DNA of 64,000 nt from Argyresthia goedartella (lineage: Eukaryota > Arthropoda > Insecta > Lepidoptera > Argyresthiidae), in NCBI GenBank assembly GCA_949825045.1, contig OX463806.1, forward strand, positions 43,796,208-43,860,207, in the 5' to 3' direction. The number at the start of each line of letters is the position of its first letter. The stretch's first letter is position 1. The notes below the pieces were generated by a model, which saw nothing but the letters and a program-made list of their open reading frames with translations, did no database searches and was not told the DNA's origin. Positions 1-11,276 of the stretch are shown here, in pieces. The position numbers and the translations under genes are program-made.

Positions 1-90
1 TAAATAATTTTTTTTGCCTTTTTCTCTACATTGAACCACTGTGGGAGAGAAGGGCGAAAAAACATCCAAAGATTGATTTTTAAGACAGTC
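1..90 (-). repeat. LINE 3'-end fragment at window edge
   Basis: On the minus strand this matches the 3' untranslated part of the LINE fragment at 10545-10615 and a third piece at 52895-52950. All share a block around CCACAGTGGT(T/C)CAATGTAGA, with the CTCCCAC and GTGGGAG arms forming a small hairpin. No coding sequence remains here. The element may continue outside the window. From 91 to about 290 there is slightly GC-richer sequence that I do not recognise. Confidence 0.5.
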
Positions 91-290
91 AGCCCAGCTT
101 CCTCGCACGAATTAAGAGCGCTGGGCGACGTTGGCGGGAATTACTGCGCATATGTACAGGTATTGAAAAGTGACTACTGCGCATTGAAGGCCACCGCTGA
201 TAACTCGTGGAGCGAGGTATACTTCGAAAAGTGTGATGTGATGAGAAATGCGGGACCTAGCTTTTAACTTACAATTGATCTACGACCTTC

Positions 291-1830
291 AAATTTGGTG
301 ATAACGTATATTTTACTAAAAATACTAATAAATTGATCTATTTGATGTTTTCTTTCAAATTCCCTCACTGACCGAGCAAGCGAAGCGAGTGAAAAGTCCT
401 GTTTCGACATTGGCTAAAAATTCATTTGTTATGTCTGCCTGTAAATTCATTTGTTATGTCGGTCTGTACTCGCCTGGTCGCATTTCTGAACCGATTCTCG
501 TGTAATTTTGTGAGTAGGTTTGATAATTATATATTATTTTTTTTGTCAAGTAAGTATTTTTTTTAAATGGCGGTCTTATCGCACTTCAAAGTTATTGGTG
601 CGGCTACTTTCATACTCCATGTACGTAACTAGATGCATTCGTAGCATTGTATGTGGTATTGAAAGAAAATGCAGTCGGGTTATTTTATTTATAATGATTC
701 CAGTTGTTCATCCGATAAACTTCAAGGGGTCGGGGGTATTCGTTATAGCGGACTTCAGTTTTTGATTTTATTTCGGAAAAAGTAATCAAACTACGCATTC
801 TCTCCGCCTTTACGAGACGAACCCGTACACACCAGATTTGACCTCCTACGACCAAGGAAATGCTATTAATCGCCAAAATTTATACCCCTTTTAAAATTGG
901 ACTTTATTCGTTAAGTTATTGCGCAAAATTAACTTGTATCGCATCATAATAAAGCCTTTTGTCCATTAGTCATGACAATATGCTGGAGTATATAATGTAT
1001 ATCGACGAAGGACTCGCGAGCTCTACTGTTCTCACAGAACCATTACTTAAAGGTTTATATTCTATATTTGTAACGGAATCCTAAATGAGCGAAGTCCGAC
1101 ACGCACATGACCGGGAGATATTAGACTAAACTAAACTATTTAGCCAACGCTTTGTCGTCGGGTACGTAGGTTGAAATAGCCTCAAAATAAATTACCATCA
1201 TTATATTAGGTCCTTACATATGAAATTGGCGTTTTATATGGAGAAATTGAAGTTAACTCAATTTTCAGAACAAACATTTTTGTATTTTTTTTAGGAATGA
1301 AAGATCCTAATTTTATAAACTTTGTGTGTATGAATGAGACAACATTTAGCTAACAGAAAATTTTATATAATTTTTGAAAAGTGTCAGTTGTAAAAAAATA
1401 TTACGGATATTATCATGAAAATGGATGACATTTAGGAGGCACTGATTTTGAAGATAACATTTTAGTTATCAAACTGAAAATTAAAAGGAAATTTAATAAG
1501 TAGATGTAAAATATTGAAATTAATTTTAAAACAATAAACAAAAACTGGAAGTAGCTATTGAATTACTCCAACTATGAACTCCTGAATCTGTAAGAAAAAT
1601 TTGCCAATTTCATAGGTAAGCACCCAATATTATAAAATCAAACTGAAAGATTTAAAATGCAGTTGGGTTCTTTGTTCTTATAATAATTCCACTTGTTAAT
1701 TTTTTGACTGGAAATTAAACAATTTTGTTATCCTGAGTCGAAATAAATAATAAACAAAGTAGGACGAAGAAATCACCAGGATTTAGATTTCCTCAGATGA
1801 CGATTAGAGGGCAAGATATAAAGTCGTACC
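291..1830. other. AT-rich stretch without recognised features
   Basis: I see no gene-like reading frame, RNA gene or clear repeat here. A short GCAAGCGAAGCGAGTGA motif at about 376-393 resembles the loop of the hairpin core described for 7738, 22741 and 35461, but the rest of that core is absent. Confidence 0.4.
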
Positions 1831-1887
1831 TTTTTCCCAGGTGGTGCAGCAGGGACATTTGACAGTGGACACTGTTTTTAATATTCC

Positions 1888-1935
1888 TAGTCAAAATTAG
1901 TGACAGCTGTCAAAAATAATGACAAATGTCAAAGA
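1888..1935. other. TGACAGCTGTCA palindrome and related half-sites
   Basis: A perfect TGACAGCTGTCA palindrome is followed within about 15 bp by TGACAAATGTCA. The same word class forms the tandem array at 29394-29482. TGACANNTGTCA is the known recognition palindrome of TGIF-type TALE homeodomain proteins. Whether it has that role here is unknown. The sequence around it to 2110 resembles repetitive DNA also seen near 27790 and 34980. Confidence 0.3.
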
Positions 1936-2202
1936 TGGGTGAAGTTGGAAAGGTTGGGAGGTAATTGCTCACTTCCAAAGGAAAGAATAGGTTCCAATAG
2001 CCCCTCACGTCCTCCCGAATAGTGCTGAGGAGCAACAGATCATGTTCAAGACATTCATTTCCAGGTTCTTGATAAAGACCCTGGTCAAATCTTTCAAATA
2101 CTCTTGACACTGGTAAAATTTACCTGTTTCTTTTTTTATTTATTCCGGGGTTAGAACAGGGTCAGTTACGGTACAAAAATAAACAGAGGATAAATACAAT
2201 AT

Positions 2203-2619
2203 GCTACATAATGGAGGGCATTCATACGCGAGAGTCATAATAATATCACTCGAGAGTTTTAATGCCTAATTATGCACAGTTACATACACTAGTTTATCTA
2301 CACACATATCATAAGCTCTATTTGATGTGTTCAGGAACCGCATGTTTGACCGGCATTGTGACATTGAACATTGCTCTGCACTTGTTTAGCTTGTTCTGTT
2401 GTACCAACTTCACAGACAAACTAGGGGCGGCACGCAGGCGGGCGTCGGCGTTCGAAATTTTAATGTAATAATTTGTAAAAAAAATTGTACATTATGGTCA
2501 TTATGTACAAATTTTCAGATAAGAAATGAGTTTTTACCAAATAGTTTTACATTATGTTGGTCTTAACGAGCGGTTTTTAGGCGCAGTAAAGAGGGTTTAT
2601 GATACGTGTATAGATAAAA
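2203..2619 (+). mobile_element. MITE family M, copy 1
   Basis: This is one of three same-orientation copies of a non-coding repeat (the others are 26228-26671 and 32191-32569). Inverted repeats begin TAGTTTATCTACACAC at 2290 and end with the complement near 2619. All copies share a leader with ATAATATCACTCGAGAG about 50 bp outside the left inverted repeat, and copies 1 and 2 also share CTACATAATGGAGGGCATT further out. The true element boundary is therefore uncertain. No protein is encoded. Confidence 0.7.
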
Positions 2620-2639
2620 TAACTTAAAATCTAACTAGT

Positions 2640-2970
2640 CCCTCAGAGTAAGTGGTAGGCGAAATTGAGCTCCTTTGAAAGAGGTTATAACGCCAAAATA
2701 AAAGAAGAAGGAGAGGAAGGTATGAAGGCTACCTTCACTTCGCTCACCCCTTTATCCTCCACTTACCCTGGCTCACCACTTCGCCCTGGTAGTTCGCTTG
2801 CTATTCAAGTTTTTAAGCAGTTCACAAATTAACGATTTGATTATAAACCATCGAAAATTAATACGTTATATTGTAAACAGTACCTGTACAGTTCACAATT
2901 TATCATCAGTTTACAATCTCGAGAGTTACTTTTCGTGAGTTTATATTATAAATTAACGGGGTCTAAAAAC
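2640..2970 (+). repeat. Foldback family K, weak copy (K1)
   Basis: The segment 2735-2795 keeps a degraded form of the family core (CTTCGCTCACCCCTTTATCC, then a CCCTGGTA tail). The sequence after it, with CTTGCTATTCAAGTTT and repeated ATTAACG/ACAGTTCAC words, resembles the part after the core of the copy at 7617-7995. No coding potential is seen. Confidence 0.4.
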
Positions 2971-3471
2971 AACAAAAAAAAATAGCTCAACACGAAAAAA
3001 ATGTATAGGATTTGACGTTTGTTTTGAGGTTAAACTATGCGTAACATTTTTCGTAGTAACACGGGCGGTGTTCACAATCTTATGACGAAAAGTAAACAGG
3101 ATGTACCAGGGCTATGGAGAGAAAGTGCCTTAAATATTGTAGATAGAACATTTTACTGAAAGAAGAGATTTTTTTTTAATCGCTTAGTAAACCGGGATTC
3201 GAATCCGTCAAATAATGATGTTGAATGAAATAAAATAACCCTGTAATTTCACGTTACCGATCGAAAGGTTTGATTGACCACAAAGATTATTTTTGATTAT
3301 TATTATACAAAAGATTATTTAATAAATAATATTTGGATTCGACCACATTTAAACGAAAATCTGTTGTTACTTAGGCTATTCCGACGAGACGCACTAAATA
3401 GTATCACGTGATGGTAGGGCGTTATGTAGTACGCCCTAACATCATCAGCATCGTCATCATCGTATGATGAT

Positions 3472-3642
3472 GCAAATAAAAATGTCTGTTATTTTATTAC
3501 TTCTTAATAACAATAAAAGCACCTAGGCACATAAGGTTTTTTTTATTGTCATTAGTATTAATGACAATAAAAAAAAACCTTATGTGCCTAGTTGCTTTTA
3601 ATGTTATTAAGAAGTAATAAAATAACAGACATTTTTATTTGC
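3472..3642. repeat. Long near-perfect hairpin, arms about 83 bp
   Basis: The left arm 3472-3554 and right arm 3559-3642 are reverse complements with only a few mismatches, around a 4-nt centre. Arms begin GCAAATAAAAATGTCTG and the inner end is ATTGTCATTA. It is most likely a foldback transposon remnant. A transcript through it would form a long duplex. Confidence 0.85.
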
Positions 3643-4343
3643 TATGTACTTTTAGGTGTAAGTGTTTTATGACTTTTTATGCGCCTGAAATAAACATTCA
3701 TTCATTCATTACTATGAGGATGTATTTTTTGATTGTCATTAGAATTTCTGCCTTCTTCTATTGAAATAAAGGGACAATCTCGCGATTTGGAATGAAGATG
3801 TTTTTTAATTGTCAATAGCATTTCCGCCTTATTTTCGTTGACATAAAGTGAAATATCCAAATCCATTGTGCGGAAACAAAAGCTTGAAATCTCGAAAAAA
3901 AGCGTTTTTCCAGATAAGAGACCAACCCGCCTGATCGATTTTTCGCCCCCAAAAATCCCCACTTTGCACATTTCATCGAAAAATTTTGGCCGTTTTCGAA
4001 AACTGAAAACAATATTTATCATTATAAATATCCCTAGTACAACAGGATAGGTGGCTCCGCACACCTGATAGTTAGATTATTTTATGTTGTATTTAACACC
4101 TGCCCGATGTTCCGAAGATATCAACAAGTCGTAGGGATCTCGCTGGATGCGTTGAGCACTGGACCGTGAGGACTGGCGCTGGCCTACTTCTGCTATTGCT
4201 TTGTCATATTCTGATACATAAGTAGTTTAGTTAGATATTCTGGGGGAACAGATGAACATACCTATACATACCGGTCCAACTCATAACCCACCTTTTGGCT
4301 TTGCTGTAGCCGGATAAAGTATAGTTTCTAGTTTGTTCGGCAG

Positions 4344-4434
4344 GTCCGCGCCGACCGCAACGCGAGCGACGGCTCCCTGCAGGGGCTGGGGAAGTCGCAA
4401 AATAAGGAGAAACATAAGAAAGTCATCGTGAGAG
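4344..4434 (+). other. Candidate orphan coding exon
   Basis: A pyrimidine-rich tract ending TTGTTCGGCAG precedes 91 bases open in one frame, followed by a good donor AGAG|GTAAGC. The conceptual peptide starts VRADRNASDG and is rich in Lys/Asn toward its end. Base composition is more GC-rich than its surroundings. I recognise no family and can find no partner exon, so this could be chance or a decayed gene piece. Confidence 0.3.
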
Positions 4435-4754
4435 GTAAGCGAAAAACAAAGTTTATTCGGCAAAAAAACTGTATTGTACAAAAAACGTTTAGGTTTAAGT
4501 AATTCGTCGTGGGATTGGCCAAATCGGTACAGCCGTATGAAGGAAGCGCGTTTGTGTGATAATGATAAGTGCTAATGTAGAGAAAATCGTCCGACTCGCG
4601 CCCGAAGGGTTCCATACCATGATATAAGTTTCATGTACTTTTAAAATCAAGAAAAAACTGCAAAAAAGAAAAGGTTTCCCTGCCACCCTTTTAATTTTTT
4701 AAAACACGTGTGGGTTGTTAATTTCTGCTATAGTGTCAGTAGATATAGTTTGCG

Positions 4755-5190
4755 ACAGGTTGGGATGGCACTCGGGGAAGACATGATAAAGGTGAGCTCT
4801 GTGAAGTTAGAAGTATAAAGTCATAGAAAATTTTGAGCTGCCAGAATACGAAGTTTCAGAATTTGAGCTCAAGCTGTTTTCGAAAAAAAACGCATTAAAA
4901 CACCTGCAGTGCAAACTCCGAGTAGGGATGTGAAACTCGCGGCGTATTTAGACATGATTTTGAACTCCTAGAATATGCAAACAGAACTTCTCTAACTTAC
5001 GTAATTTGCGAGAAAAAAAAATACACAACAATATCATCTAGATAGATGAAAATGATATGTTTTTACACTTTTTATCGAAACCACTAGAGCTAGAAATAAG
5101 AAATTTCGTATTCTGGATATCTAAGCTTTTTCTATATATGCTGCAAATTTCAACTCTGCTCTGTCATCTCGCGACATTTCCAACTAGAGG
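4755..5190. repeat. Diverged foldback element
   Basis: Sequence around 4850-4890 (CCAGAATACGAAGTTTC, then GAGCTC and GTTTTCG) recurs in inverted orientation at about 5070-5130 (GAAATTTCGTATTCTGGA). Arms are roughly two-thirds identical by eye. It is non-coding and best read as an old inverted-repeat element. Confidence 0.45.
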
Positions 5191-6060
5191 CTACTTGAAG
5201 GTATCCGTGAACCTATTTTTTTAATACCTTCAAAGTCATAGAAAACGGTACTCTGATGATACAATGCAACCCGGATAGTCGGACGGGTGGACAACGTAGG
5301 CCTAGTACTCAATAGGGTACCCAAAAAGTTGATGTAAGCATAAAGTGTATGCCATAAACTAACAGACATGAGCATAATGAAGCGCTCTAAACATAGTCAA
5401 TGGAGCGTGCAGTTCAAAGGCCCCGGGGTCGGGGGTCGGCTATCGGCGCCACCCGACACGCGGGGGCGATGTTCGTGCACCTTTTGTGTATTATTGTATG
5501 GGTCTATCCTGTAGCGGCTGTTTTTAACCTCATCTAACATTCGTTGGATCAGGAGATATTTAGGATTGTTCTTGGAAGGGTATTGATCACGCCTCAGAAT
5601 TGTCGTTCTTGGTGGGGAATTGGGCTTTGGTGTATGCGCCATAAAAATTGGTGAGCAAACTGAAAGTCATTCTGTATCGGCTTTGCAACTCGTCGGCGCG
5701 GTAGCATTGCAATCTTGCATTTCAGAGATCTTCAAATTCAATCTTTCAAGAAAATTCAAGTCGTTAGCGTGTTTAAACATGATTTAATACATTGCTTAGA
5801 TAGTAGGTACTTCATTAGAAATTTATGTTAGAGAATTTCATTAAATTGTTGTTGACAAATCATCGACAAACACTAATGGTCTTAGACAAGTTTGGTCCAA
5901 ATGGTTCAAAATAGTCTAAGCTAAGTCTAAGTAATAAGTTAATGCGAAGCTAGTATCTAAATTCGCTTTGAGGCATAATGAAGCGTACCAGTTTTTTGTT
6001 CGTTTATACATACCGGTGTTTTTCTTATAGCTTCGCTTTAAGGCGTAATGATGCAAACCG
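5191..6060. other. No recognised gene; short direct repeats
   Basis: A GC-rich patch lies at 5395-5480. An 81-codon open stretch on the minus strand (5397-5642) resembles no family I know. Two imperfect direct repeats of TTCGCTTTGAGGCATAATGA occur at about 5961 and 6032. Confidence 0.3.
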
Positions 6061-6073
6061 TTTGATTTTCGTT

Positions 6074-6112
6074 TTGGACTTTTATTACCAAGACTTGGTA
6101 ATAAAAGTCCAA
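6074..6112. repeat. Perfect 19-bp-arm palindrome, 1-nt centre
   Basis: Arms TTGGACTTTTATTACCAAG and its exact complement lie back to back with a single A between them. No bacterial-type terminator is expected in this genome. It probably reflects a palindrome-forming mutation or a tiny foldback. Confidence 0.8.
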
Positions 6113-6119
6113 GGTTGAT

Positions 6120-7600
6120 TTGGTGGGCTTACAGTGGATAGAGCCTTAAAAGAGTTAAAGCTGTGGATCCATTTTCATTATCAAACACCCTGTAAATGTT
6201 TAATTTTTTATTTATCTTGAACATTAAACGCGCATATAGTTGTGATAAGAAAATGTGGCGTGTCCGGAATGAGCCCAGCTCCCCTGCATTTAGTGGCGTC
6301 GTCACCGCGAACCCCGCCCGCAAGTGTTCGATATTATGTAATTAGCCGACATGTGCGGTCATTAATTATTACTGCAGTTTTCTATAACTTTGTTGAACAA
6401 ATCTATGAGAATAAGAATATTTCTATTTGGTATATACCTATTTGTTGGCTTCATGGGACTATACTTTATCAAACGCCATAACGTTTCAGCTCCATCACTG
6501 CACTGAGCCAGCGTGCAGGGGTATGGCTTACCCGAATTCGGGTACAGGCCGGTGCCTCTCGGTGGGAGGGACATTAACGGGCTACACTTATTTATTTCTC
6601 GTCCTCCTCTAATCCAATGCAGTGCGTGTCATCGTCCAACAAAAACTCCCTCAAAGCCCTCGCAGTTTTCCCCATCTTCCAACCAGGTGCATGTCGCATG
6701 CAGTTCCGCAACCCAGTCGTTTGTTATTCCACCCGGTTCTCACGACTACTGGGTTGGCGTGACCAACATCCATCCCCTGGGATGCACGTACATCTCCCAT
6801 AGATGCTCATAATGTAATTTGTGATGGTTTTAATTTGTCGCACCTGTCGCGGTTACCCACGGTTCGTAATAGTAGTATAGTACAGTATTGTCCTGTTAGA
6901 GATAAGCCCGCCTTTTACATTTATATCAATCACTAACTGCCTATATAACAGCTTTGCTGACGCGTTTTAAGGGAACTGGCTGTTTTGCATTTTAGAGGAA
7001 AAAAACTAAATTCAAATTTTGCCCGCCGTCGAAATCCACATACTAAATGGATCGCACAAGTGACTTTTGTGTCACCTCGTAAGTTTTCAGTGGGTTTGGT
7101 ACCTGTTTTTTTCGTGAAACCTACTAACAGAGTACTAGGTTTTAAAAACCTACCCATATACTTAAACTTATGTTTATAGTATGGGTACCTAATGTTCCAC
7201 GAGTTTTGTTCTTCATCCATATCCCAAGTAAAACTACTCAAGGCAAATTGTCCTTTCAAACGAAAACGAATCACAAAAAGATAACATTACTCGATACAAT
7301 AATGGTCGGAATAATCGCTGCGTTAGAATTACAAGCGCCCCGGGGTGTTTCGAGATGAATAGCGTATTTGTGCCGGAGCAAATTGATAGAACACCCCTTA
7401 TAAACACGAGGGCGGAGTGCACTAGAGTGCTGTGACTAATCACAACATGAAGCACTTTATTCCCCAGCATACGTTAGTGATCCTGTATCTAAATGTATTT
7501 TAATATACTCTCAACAAAGGGTGAAGATATTTCCTTGAAAACTGGCCTCGAAAATTTTTCCAACCCAAACCAGTCCTAACGTGATACATTTACGGGATAT
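6120..7600. other. No recognised gene
   Basis: A moderately GC-rich block at 6480-6830 carries overlapping open frames on both strands but no recognisable protein. A short GC-rich patch lies at 6255-6325. I see no splice-supported exon. Either repeats I do not know or non-coding host sequence would fit. Confidence 0.3.
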
Positions 7601-7616
7601 TTAGTTGTGTATATAT

Positions 7617-7995
7617 CACCGTAAGATAGTCAAAACCGTTAGTTGATAAACTAACGCGTTAGTTGATCAACTATCGACAGATAGTAAACCAGACCGTCAG
7701 GGTTTAGAATTTACGTTTCTTTTGTTCTTACATGTCAACCTAACACGAAGACTATTCGCTTCGCTGCGCTCGCCCCCTCTAGTCTTCACATAAGGTACCG
7801 CAGTGTTTGCTCTGGTATTTCGTTTGCAATTCAAGTTTAAACCAGTTTACTATTTAACGGTTTTTACCGTTAGTTTATTAACTAACGCGTCATATAGTAA
7901 GCAGTACGCTAGAGTTTACTGTCCGACGATAGTTGACCAACAAACGAGAAAAAAATATTAGTTTATCAACTAACGGTTTTGACTATCTTACGGTG
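7617..7995 (+). mobile_element. Foldback family K copy with perfect 37-bp TIRs (K2)
   Basis: The left terminus at 7617-7653, starting CACCGTAAGATAGTCAAAAC, is matched exactly by the complement at 7959-7995. Inside, the word CGTTAGTTGATNAACTA is repeated as small palindromes. The family core lies at 7738-7815, with a stem GAAGACTA/TAGTCTTC around a CTTCGCTGCGCTC loop. Flanks are TATAT-like, so a short AT-rich target duplication is possible. It encodes no protein and would need a transposase in trans. Perfect termini suggest a fairly young copy. Confidence 0.8.
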
Positions 7996-7999
7996 ACAT

Positions 8000-8600
8000 A
8001 TATTATATAATTCACTTTTGCCACTTCCTAAATCTGATCGTCAAGGCATCGCTCTAATTGAAGTATACTCAGGCCCGCTGAATTAGTTCTTTGATTATCT
8101 TTGGCAATTCCATACAAACAATGGAGTAGTTAAAGATATTCAAAGTGTTGACCCGCTATCGAAGTAGAGGGCATTAATAGCAGCTTTAATATTTTTGGGG
8201 TTTCTATTAAATGACCAATATATTTGAAATCTAATCTAATCAAAATATCAAAGAGCCATCACAATAACAAGCGCAGTGTATAATACACCCAGCTGAGTTT
8301 ATCAGGTCATCATCATATAAACACTTCCACAAAGCAGGGGCCGCGATAAGGCAGGGATAAAACACAGAGCTCTCGAGAGGACCATAATCCTTTTTTCAAT
8401 TAATAAAAAAGACCTTATCGAAATGTAATGTAGGATTTACATAGCGATTAGCACACACGTGCACCGCCCCCGGCCGTCCTGATACGTCCCTACGCGAGTG
8501 TTCCTATTGTTTGAAACGACACTTAAATAATCCTGCCTTTTTGTTTACCTTATTCGATCCTGGCTAAAATAACTGTACAATTAAATATAGTTTGAAAAAA
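8000..8600. other. No recognised features
   Basis: The stretch is AT-rich with no convincing open frame, RNA gene or repeat that I can identify. Confidence 0.4.
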
Positions 8601-8858
8601 CTAAAAAACACGCTTTTAAAGCACTTCGAACTAAAAAGTTAAAAATAATGTTTGATATAACCTTAAAACAATAATGAATAAAAAATACTATTATTATTGT
8701 GAAACAAAAAGCGTCGGGCGCTCGATGTACGAATGATATGGAACAAAGCGCCCGACGCTTTTTTTCACAATAATAATAGTATTTTTTATTCATTATTGTT
8801 ATATTAAAAATTATTTTTAACTTTTTAGTTCGAAGTGCTTTAAAATCGTGTTTTTAGG
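8601..8858. repeat. Large hairpin with GC-rich tip
   Basis: Arms 8601-8722 and 8747-8858 are largely reverse complementary around a 24-nt loop. The tip is AAGCGTCGGGCGCT paired with AGCGCCCGACGCTT, and the rest is AT-rich. Indels separate the arms slightly near their middle. It directly abuts the GGGTTCCGTACCC repeat on the right and probably belongs to a foldback element. Confidence 0.85.
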
Positions 8859-9250
8859 GTTCCGTACCCTAAGGGTAAGAACGGAACCCTATTACTAAGA
8901 CTTCGCTGTCCGTCCGTCCGTCCGTCCGTCCGTCTGTCACCAGGCTATATTTCAAGAACCTAGCTAGCTAGAGAGTTGAAATTTTCACAGATTATGTATT
9001 TCTGTTGCCGCTATAACAACAAATACTAAAAAACAGGATAAAATAAATATTTAAGGGGGCTCCCATACAACAATACCACATACAAACTTATGGATGCACC
9101 TGGTTACGTACATGGAGTGTGAAAGTAACCGCACCAATAACTTTGTAAACAATATTTTGCTGTGTAAAATCCAAACTATTCACTCCACACCATCGCTTCC
9201 ATTGAACGGTGGTACGGAACCCTTCGCGCGCGATTTAGACTCGCACTTGA
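8856..9250 (+). repeat. GGGTTCCGTACCC dispersed repeat with (CCGT)n
   Basis: It opens AGGGTTCCGTACCC, has AACGGAACCCTATTACTAAG and a (CCGT)n run at 8906-8938, and closes near GGTACGGAACCCTTCG at about 9212-9227. The ends are therefore mutually complementary. From memory, repeats of this type are very common in lepidopteran genomes. A partial 3' copy lies at 18756-18830. It is non-coding. Confidence 0.6.
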
Positions 9251-9978
9251 CCGATTTATTTAGTTTTTTTAAACTATATTTATTTTTCATTTTTTAGTTC
9301 GAGTGCGCGAGCCGGAAAGTAAGTAGACTGTTTTGTCAATCCCCCAAATTCGAGAAATTAATTAATCCTGGCCATCCTAATCAGGATAATGAGATAAACT
9401 TATGAAATTATTACATTGTCGCTGATTCTTGATAAGTGTACAAAGTTTGAATTGAATCTGTCCGTTTAAAGTGGGTCAAAATCGAGTCCAAAAGAGTCGG
9501 TTACATACAAACAAACATACAGGTGAAGCTAATAAAAGCGTGATAAAAATTTATCTGGTTTATTGGAAGGAGACTTCTAAGCATGGTTTTTACTTAAGTT
9601 AAGGCCAGTATAAGGAGTAGGTACTCGAAGCCGACTCGAATTTGCTACGCAATTTTTGTGTTTATTATAAAATTTATTACACATGGTTTAAAATTAATTT
9701 AAATTAATTTTATTACTAATTTAGCATACGAAAATCGCCGCCATACAATTTAAATGATGAAACAATTTTTTCTTATCAAAATGGATAAATGATCACCAAA
9801 AGTTGCAAAAATATCAGGGTAAAATACTGCGGTAGCTTAGGTGAAGGGTAAAGGGGATGAACGAAGCGAAGCCCCCTTTATCCTTCGTGTTAGGTTGAAC
9901 ATGTAAGAACAACAAAAAATACTTAAAACATAAACTTATGTACACAAAACATAAAAAGAAGTTTGGTGTTCATTTATC

Positions 9979-10389
9979 TTGTTGTGGGGGAAAGCAGCGG
10001 ATATTCAAGCTATTTTTATTTTACAGAAAAGAGCTATTCGAGCAATTTATAATTTAAAACGAACAGACTCCTTAAAAGAGCTTTTTAAAGAAATTGACAT
10101 ACTAACAGTAGCTAGTCAATTTATTTTCGAAAATATAATGTATGTACGCAAGAACCTTACAACATTTTCCAAAATTAGCGATAGCTGTGATGTTAACCTA
10201 AGAAATAATCACAGACTGTGTGCGCCCCGATTTAGACTCGCGAAGGTTAGCAATTCTTTCAAGGGTCAGTGTATTCTCTCCTATAATAAGATACCTCTGG
10301 AGATTTTAAAATTGCCATTTGAGCAATTTAAAAAGCATGTTAAAGCGACTTTGTCAAAAAGGGATATTACAATGTTCAAGATTACTTAA
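9979..10389 (+). pseudogene. LINE reverse transcriptase C-terminal fragment
   Basis: About 136 codons are open and end at a natural TAA. The peptide has the pattern of the region downstream of the RT catalytic core in Jockey/CR1-group LINEs: LQKRAIRAIYNL near the start, FRLAKVSNSFKGQ and YNKIPLEI in the middle, and a basic FKKHVKATL near the end. No polymerase motif is present because the copy is 5' truncated, so it is a dead fragment. The in-frame start codon is fortuitous. Confidence 0.75.
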
Positions 10390-10662
10390 ATGACAGGACT
10401 GTATGGGGTTAATCTAGCTCAACACAGGCCTTGCTGTTAATAATTTTGTAATTATTTATTCCTGCTTATTAATCATAATAATATTTTTTATCATATTTGT
10501 AATAGTTATGCACAACCTATTTTTAAAAGAGATCTAAAAATCAATCTGTGGGAGTTTCTACGCCCTTCTCCTCCCACAGTGGTCCAATGTAGAGAAGAGG
10601 CAAAATTGACGTTTGCTAAGTATATGTAAATATCTACAGTAATAAAGTACTTTGACTTTGAC
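9979..10662 (+). mobile_element. 5'-truncated LINE (G) inserted in family K copy
   Basis: The insert carries the C-terminal part of a reverse transcriptase ORF, a 3' UTR with the CCCACAGTGG hairpin block, and a 3' end running into TTTGACTTTGAC repeats. It is flanked by TTTATC duplications (9973-9978 and 10663-10668). Truncation at the 5' side is the usual result of target-primed reverse transcription. Confidence 0.75.
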
Positions 10663-11276
10663 TTTATCCAAACACAATTTGGTGGACATTTATCTATTCT
10701 GGCAGTCATTTCCAATTTATTGGTAGTAAAATAGGTGCATTTTTGGTAATCGTTTAAACACAAGCCGAAATTTTATGGCCGCGACTTACGGCTATGCACT
10801 CCGACAGCAAAGCTTAGAAATTCATCTTCAGCTTAATTTTAGGTAAGGATTCAAATGTTAAAAAAGGCTCTTCACCTATCTATGGAGGACTATCAGAGAA
10901 TCACAACTTTATATTTTTATAACTTTGAAATTAACAAAAAGTTCATAAATTCAAACCTGGTGCGAAATTGTAATATAATAATAATACTTTATTGCACAGA
11001 AAACACAGTGGAAATTATAACAGAAACAGTATGGAAAGGTGAGCTTATTTCTAAAAAGAAATTTCTTACAGCTAACCTGTGAAGAAAAGAGGAAAATAAA
11101 ATATAGAGAGGTAGTCCTAGTGTACAATTAAGAGTTAAAAGAAATCAATATACTATCAAATAAATCACAATACACCCTACGTAATAACTATAAAATAAAT
11201 AAATAGAATACAATCAATACATAGATATACATAAATACTATGAGATACCCACTATTCGGAAGAGAGGAGATGCTGT

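Larger units (their letters stand above)
9750..10766 (-). mobile_element. Foldback family K copy (K3), split by a LINE tail
   Basis: Read on the minus strand it matches the uninterrupted copy at 35294-35645: one end at 10671-10766 (GTTTAAACGATTACCAAAAA), the other at 9780-9978 with the core at 9811-9910. The two halves meet at TTTATC, which is present at 9973-9978 and again at 10663-10668, on either side of a 5'-truncated LINE. It is non-coding. Confidence 0.7.

Noticed and set aside
5397..5642. 81-codon minus-strand frame in a GC-rich patch
   Set aside because: It has a low-complexity Pro/Arg peptide, no splice support and no family resemblance.
6074..6112. Rho-independent terminator
   Set aside because: The window is eukaryotic and no bacterial-type gene is nearby; kept only as a palindrome.
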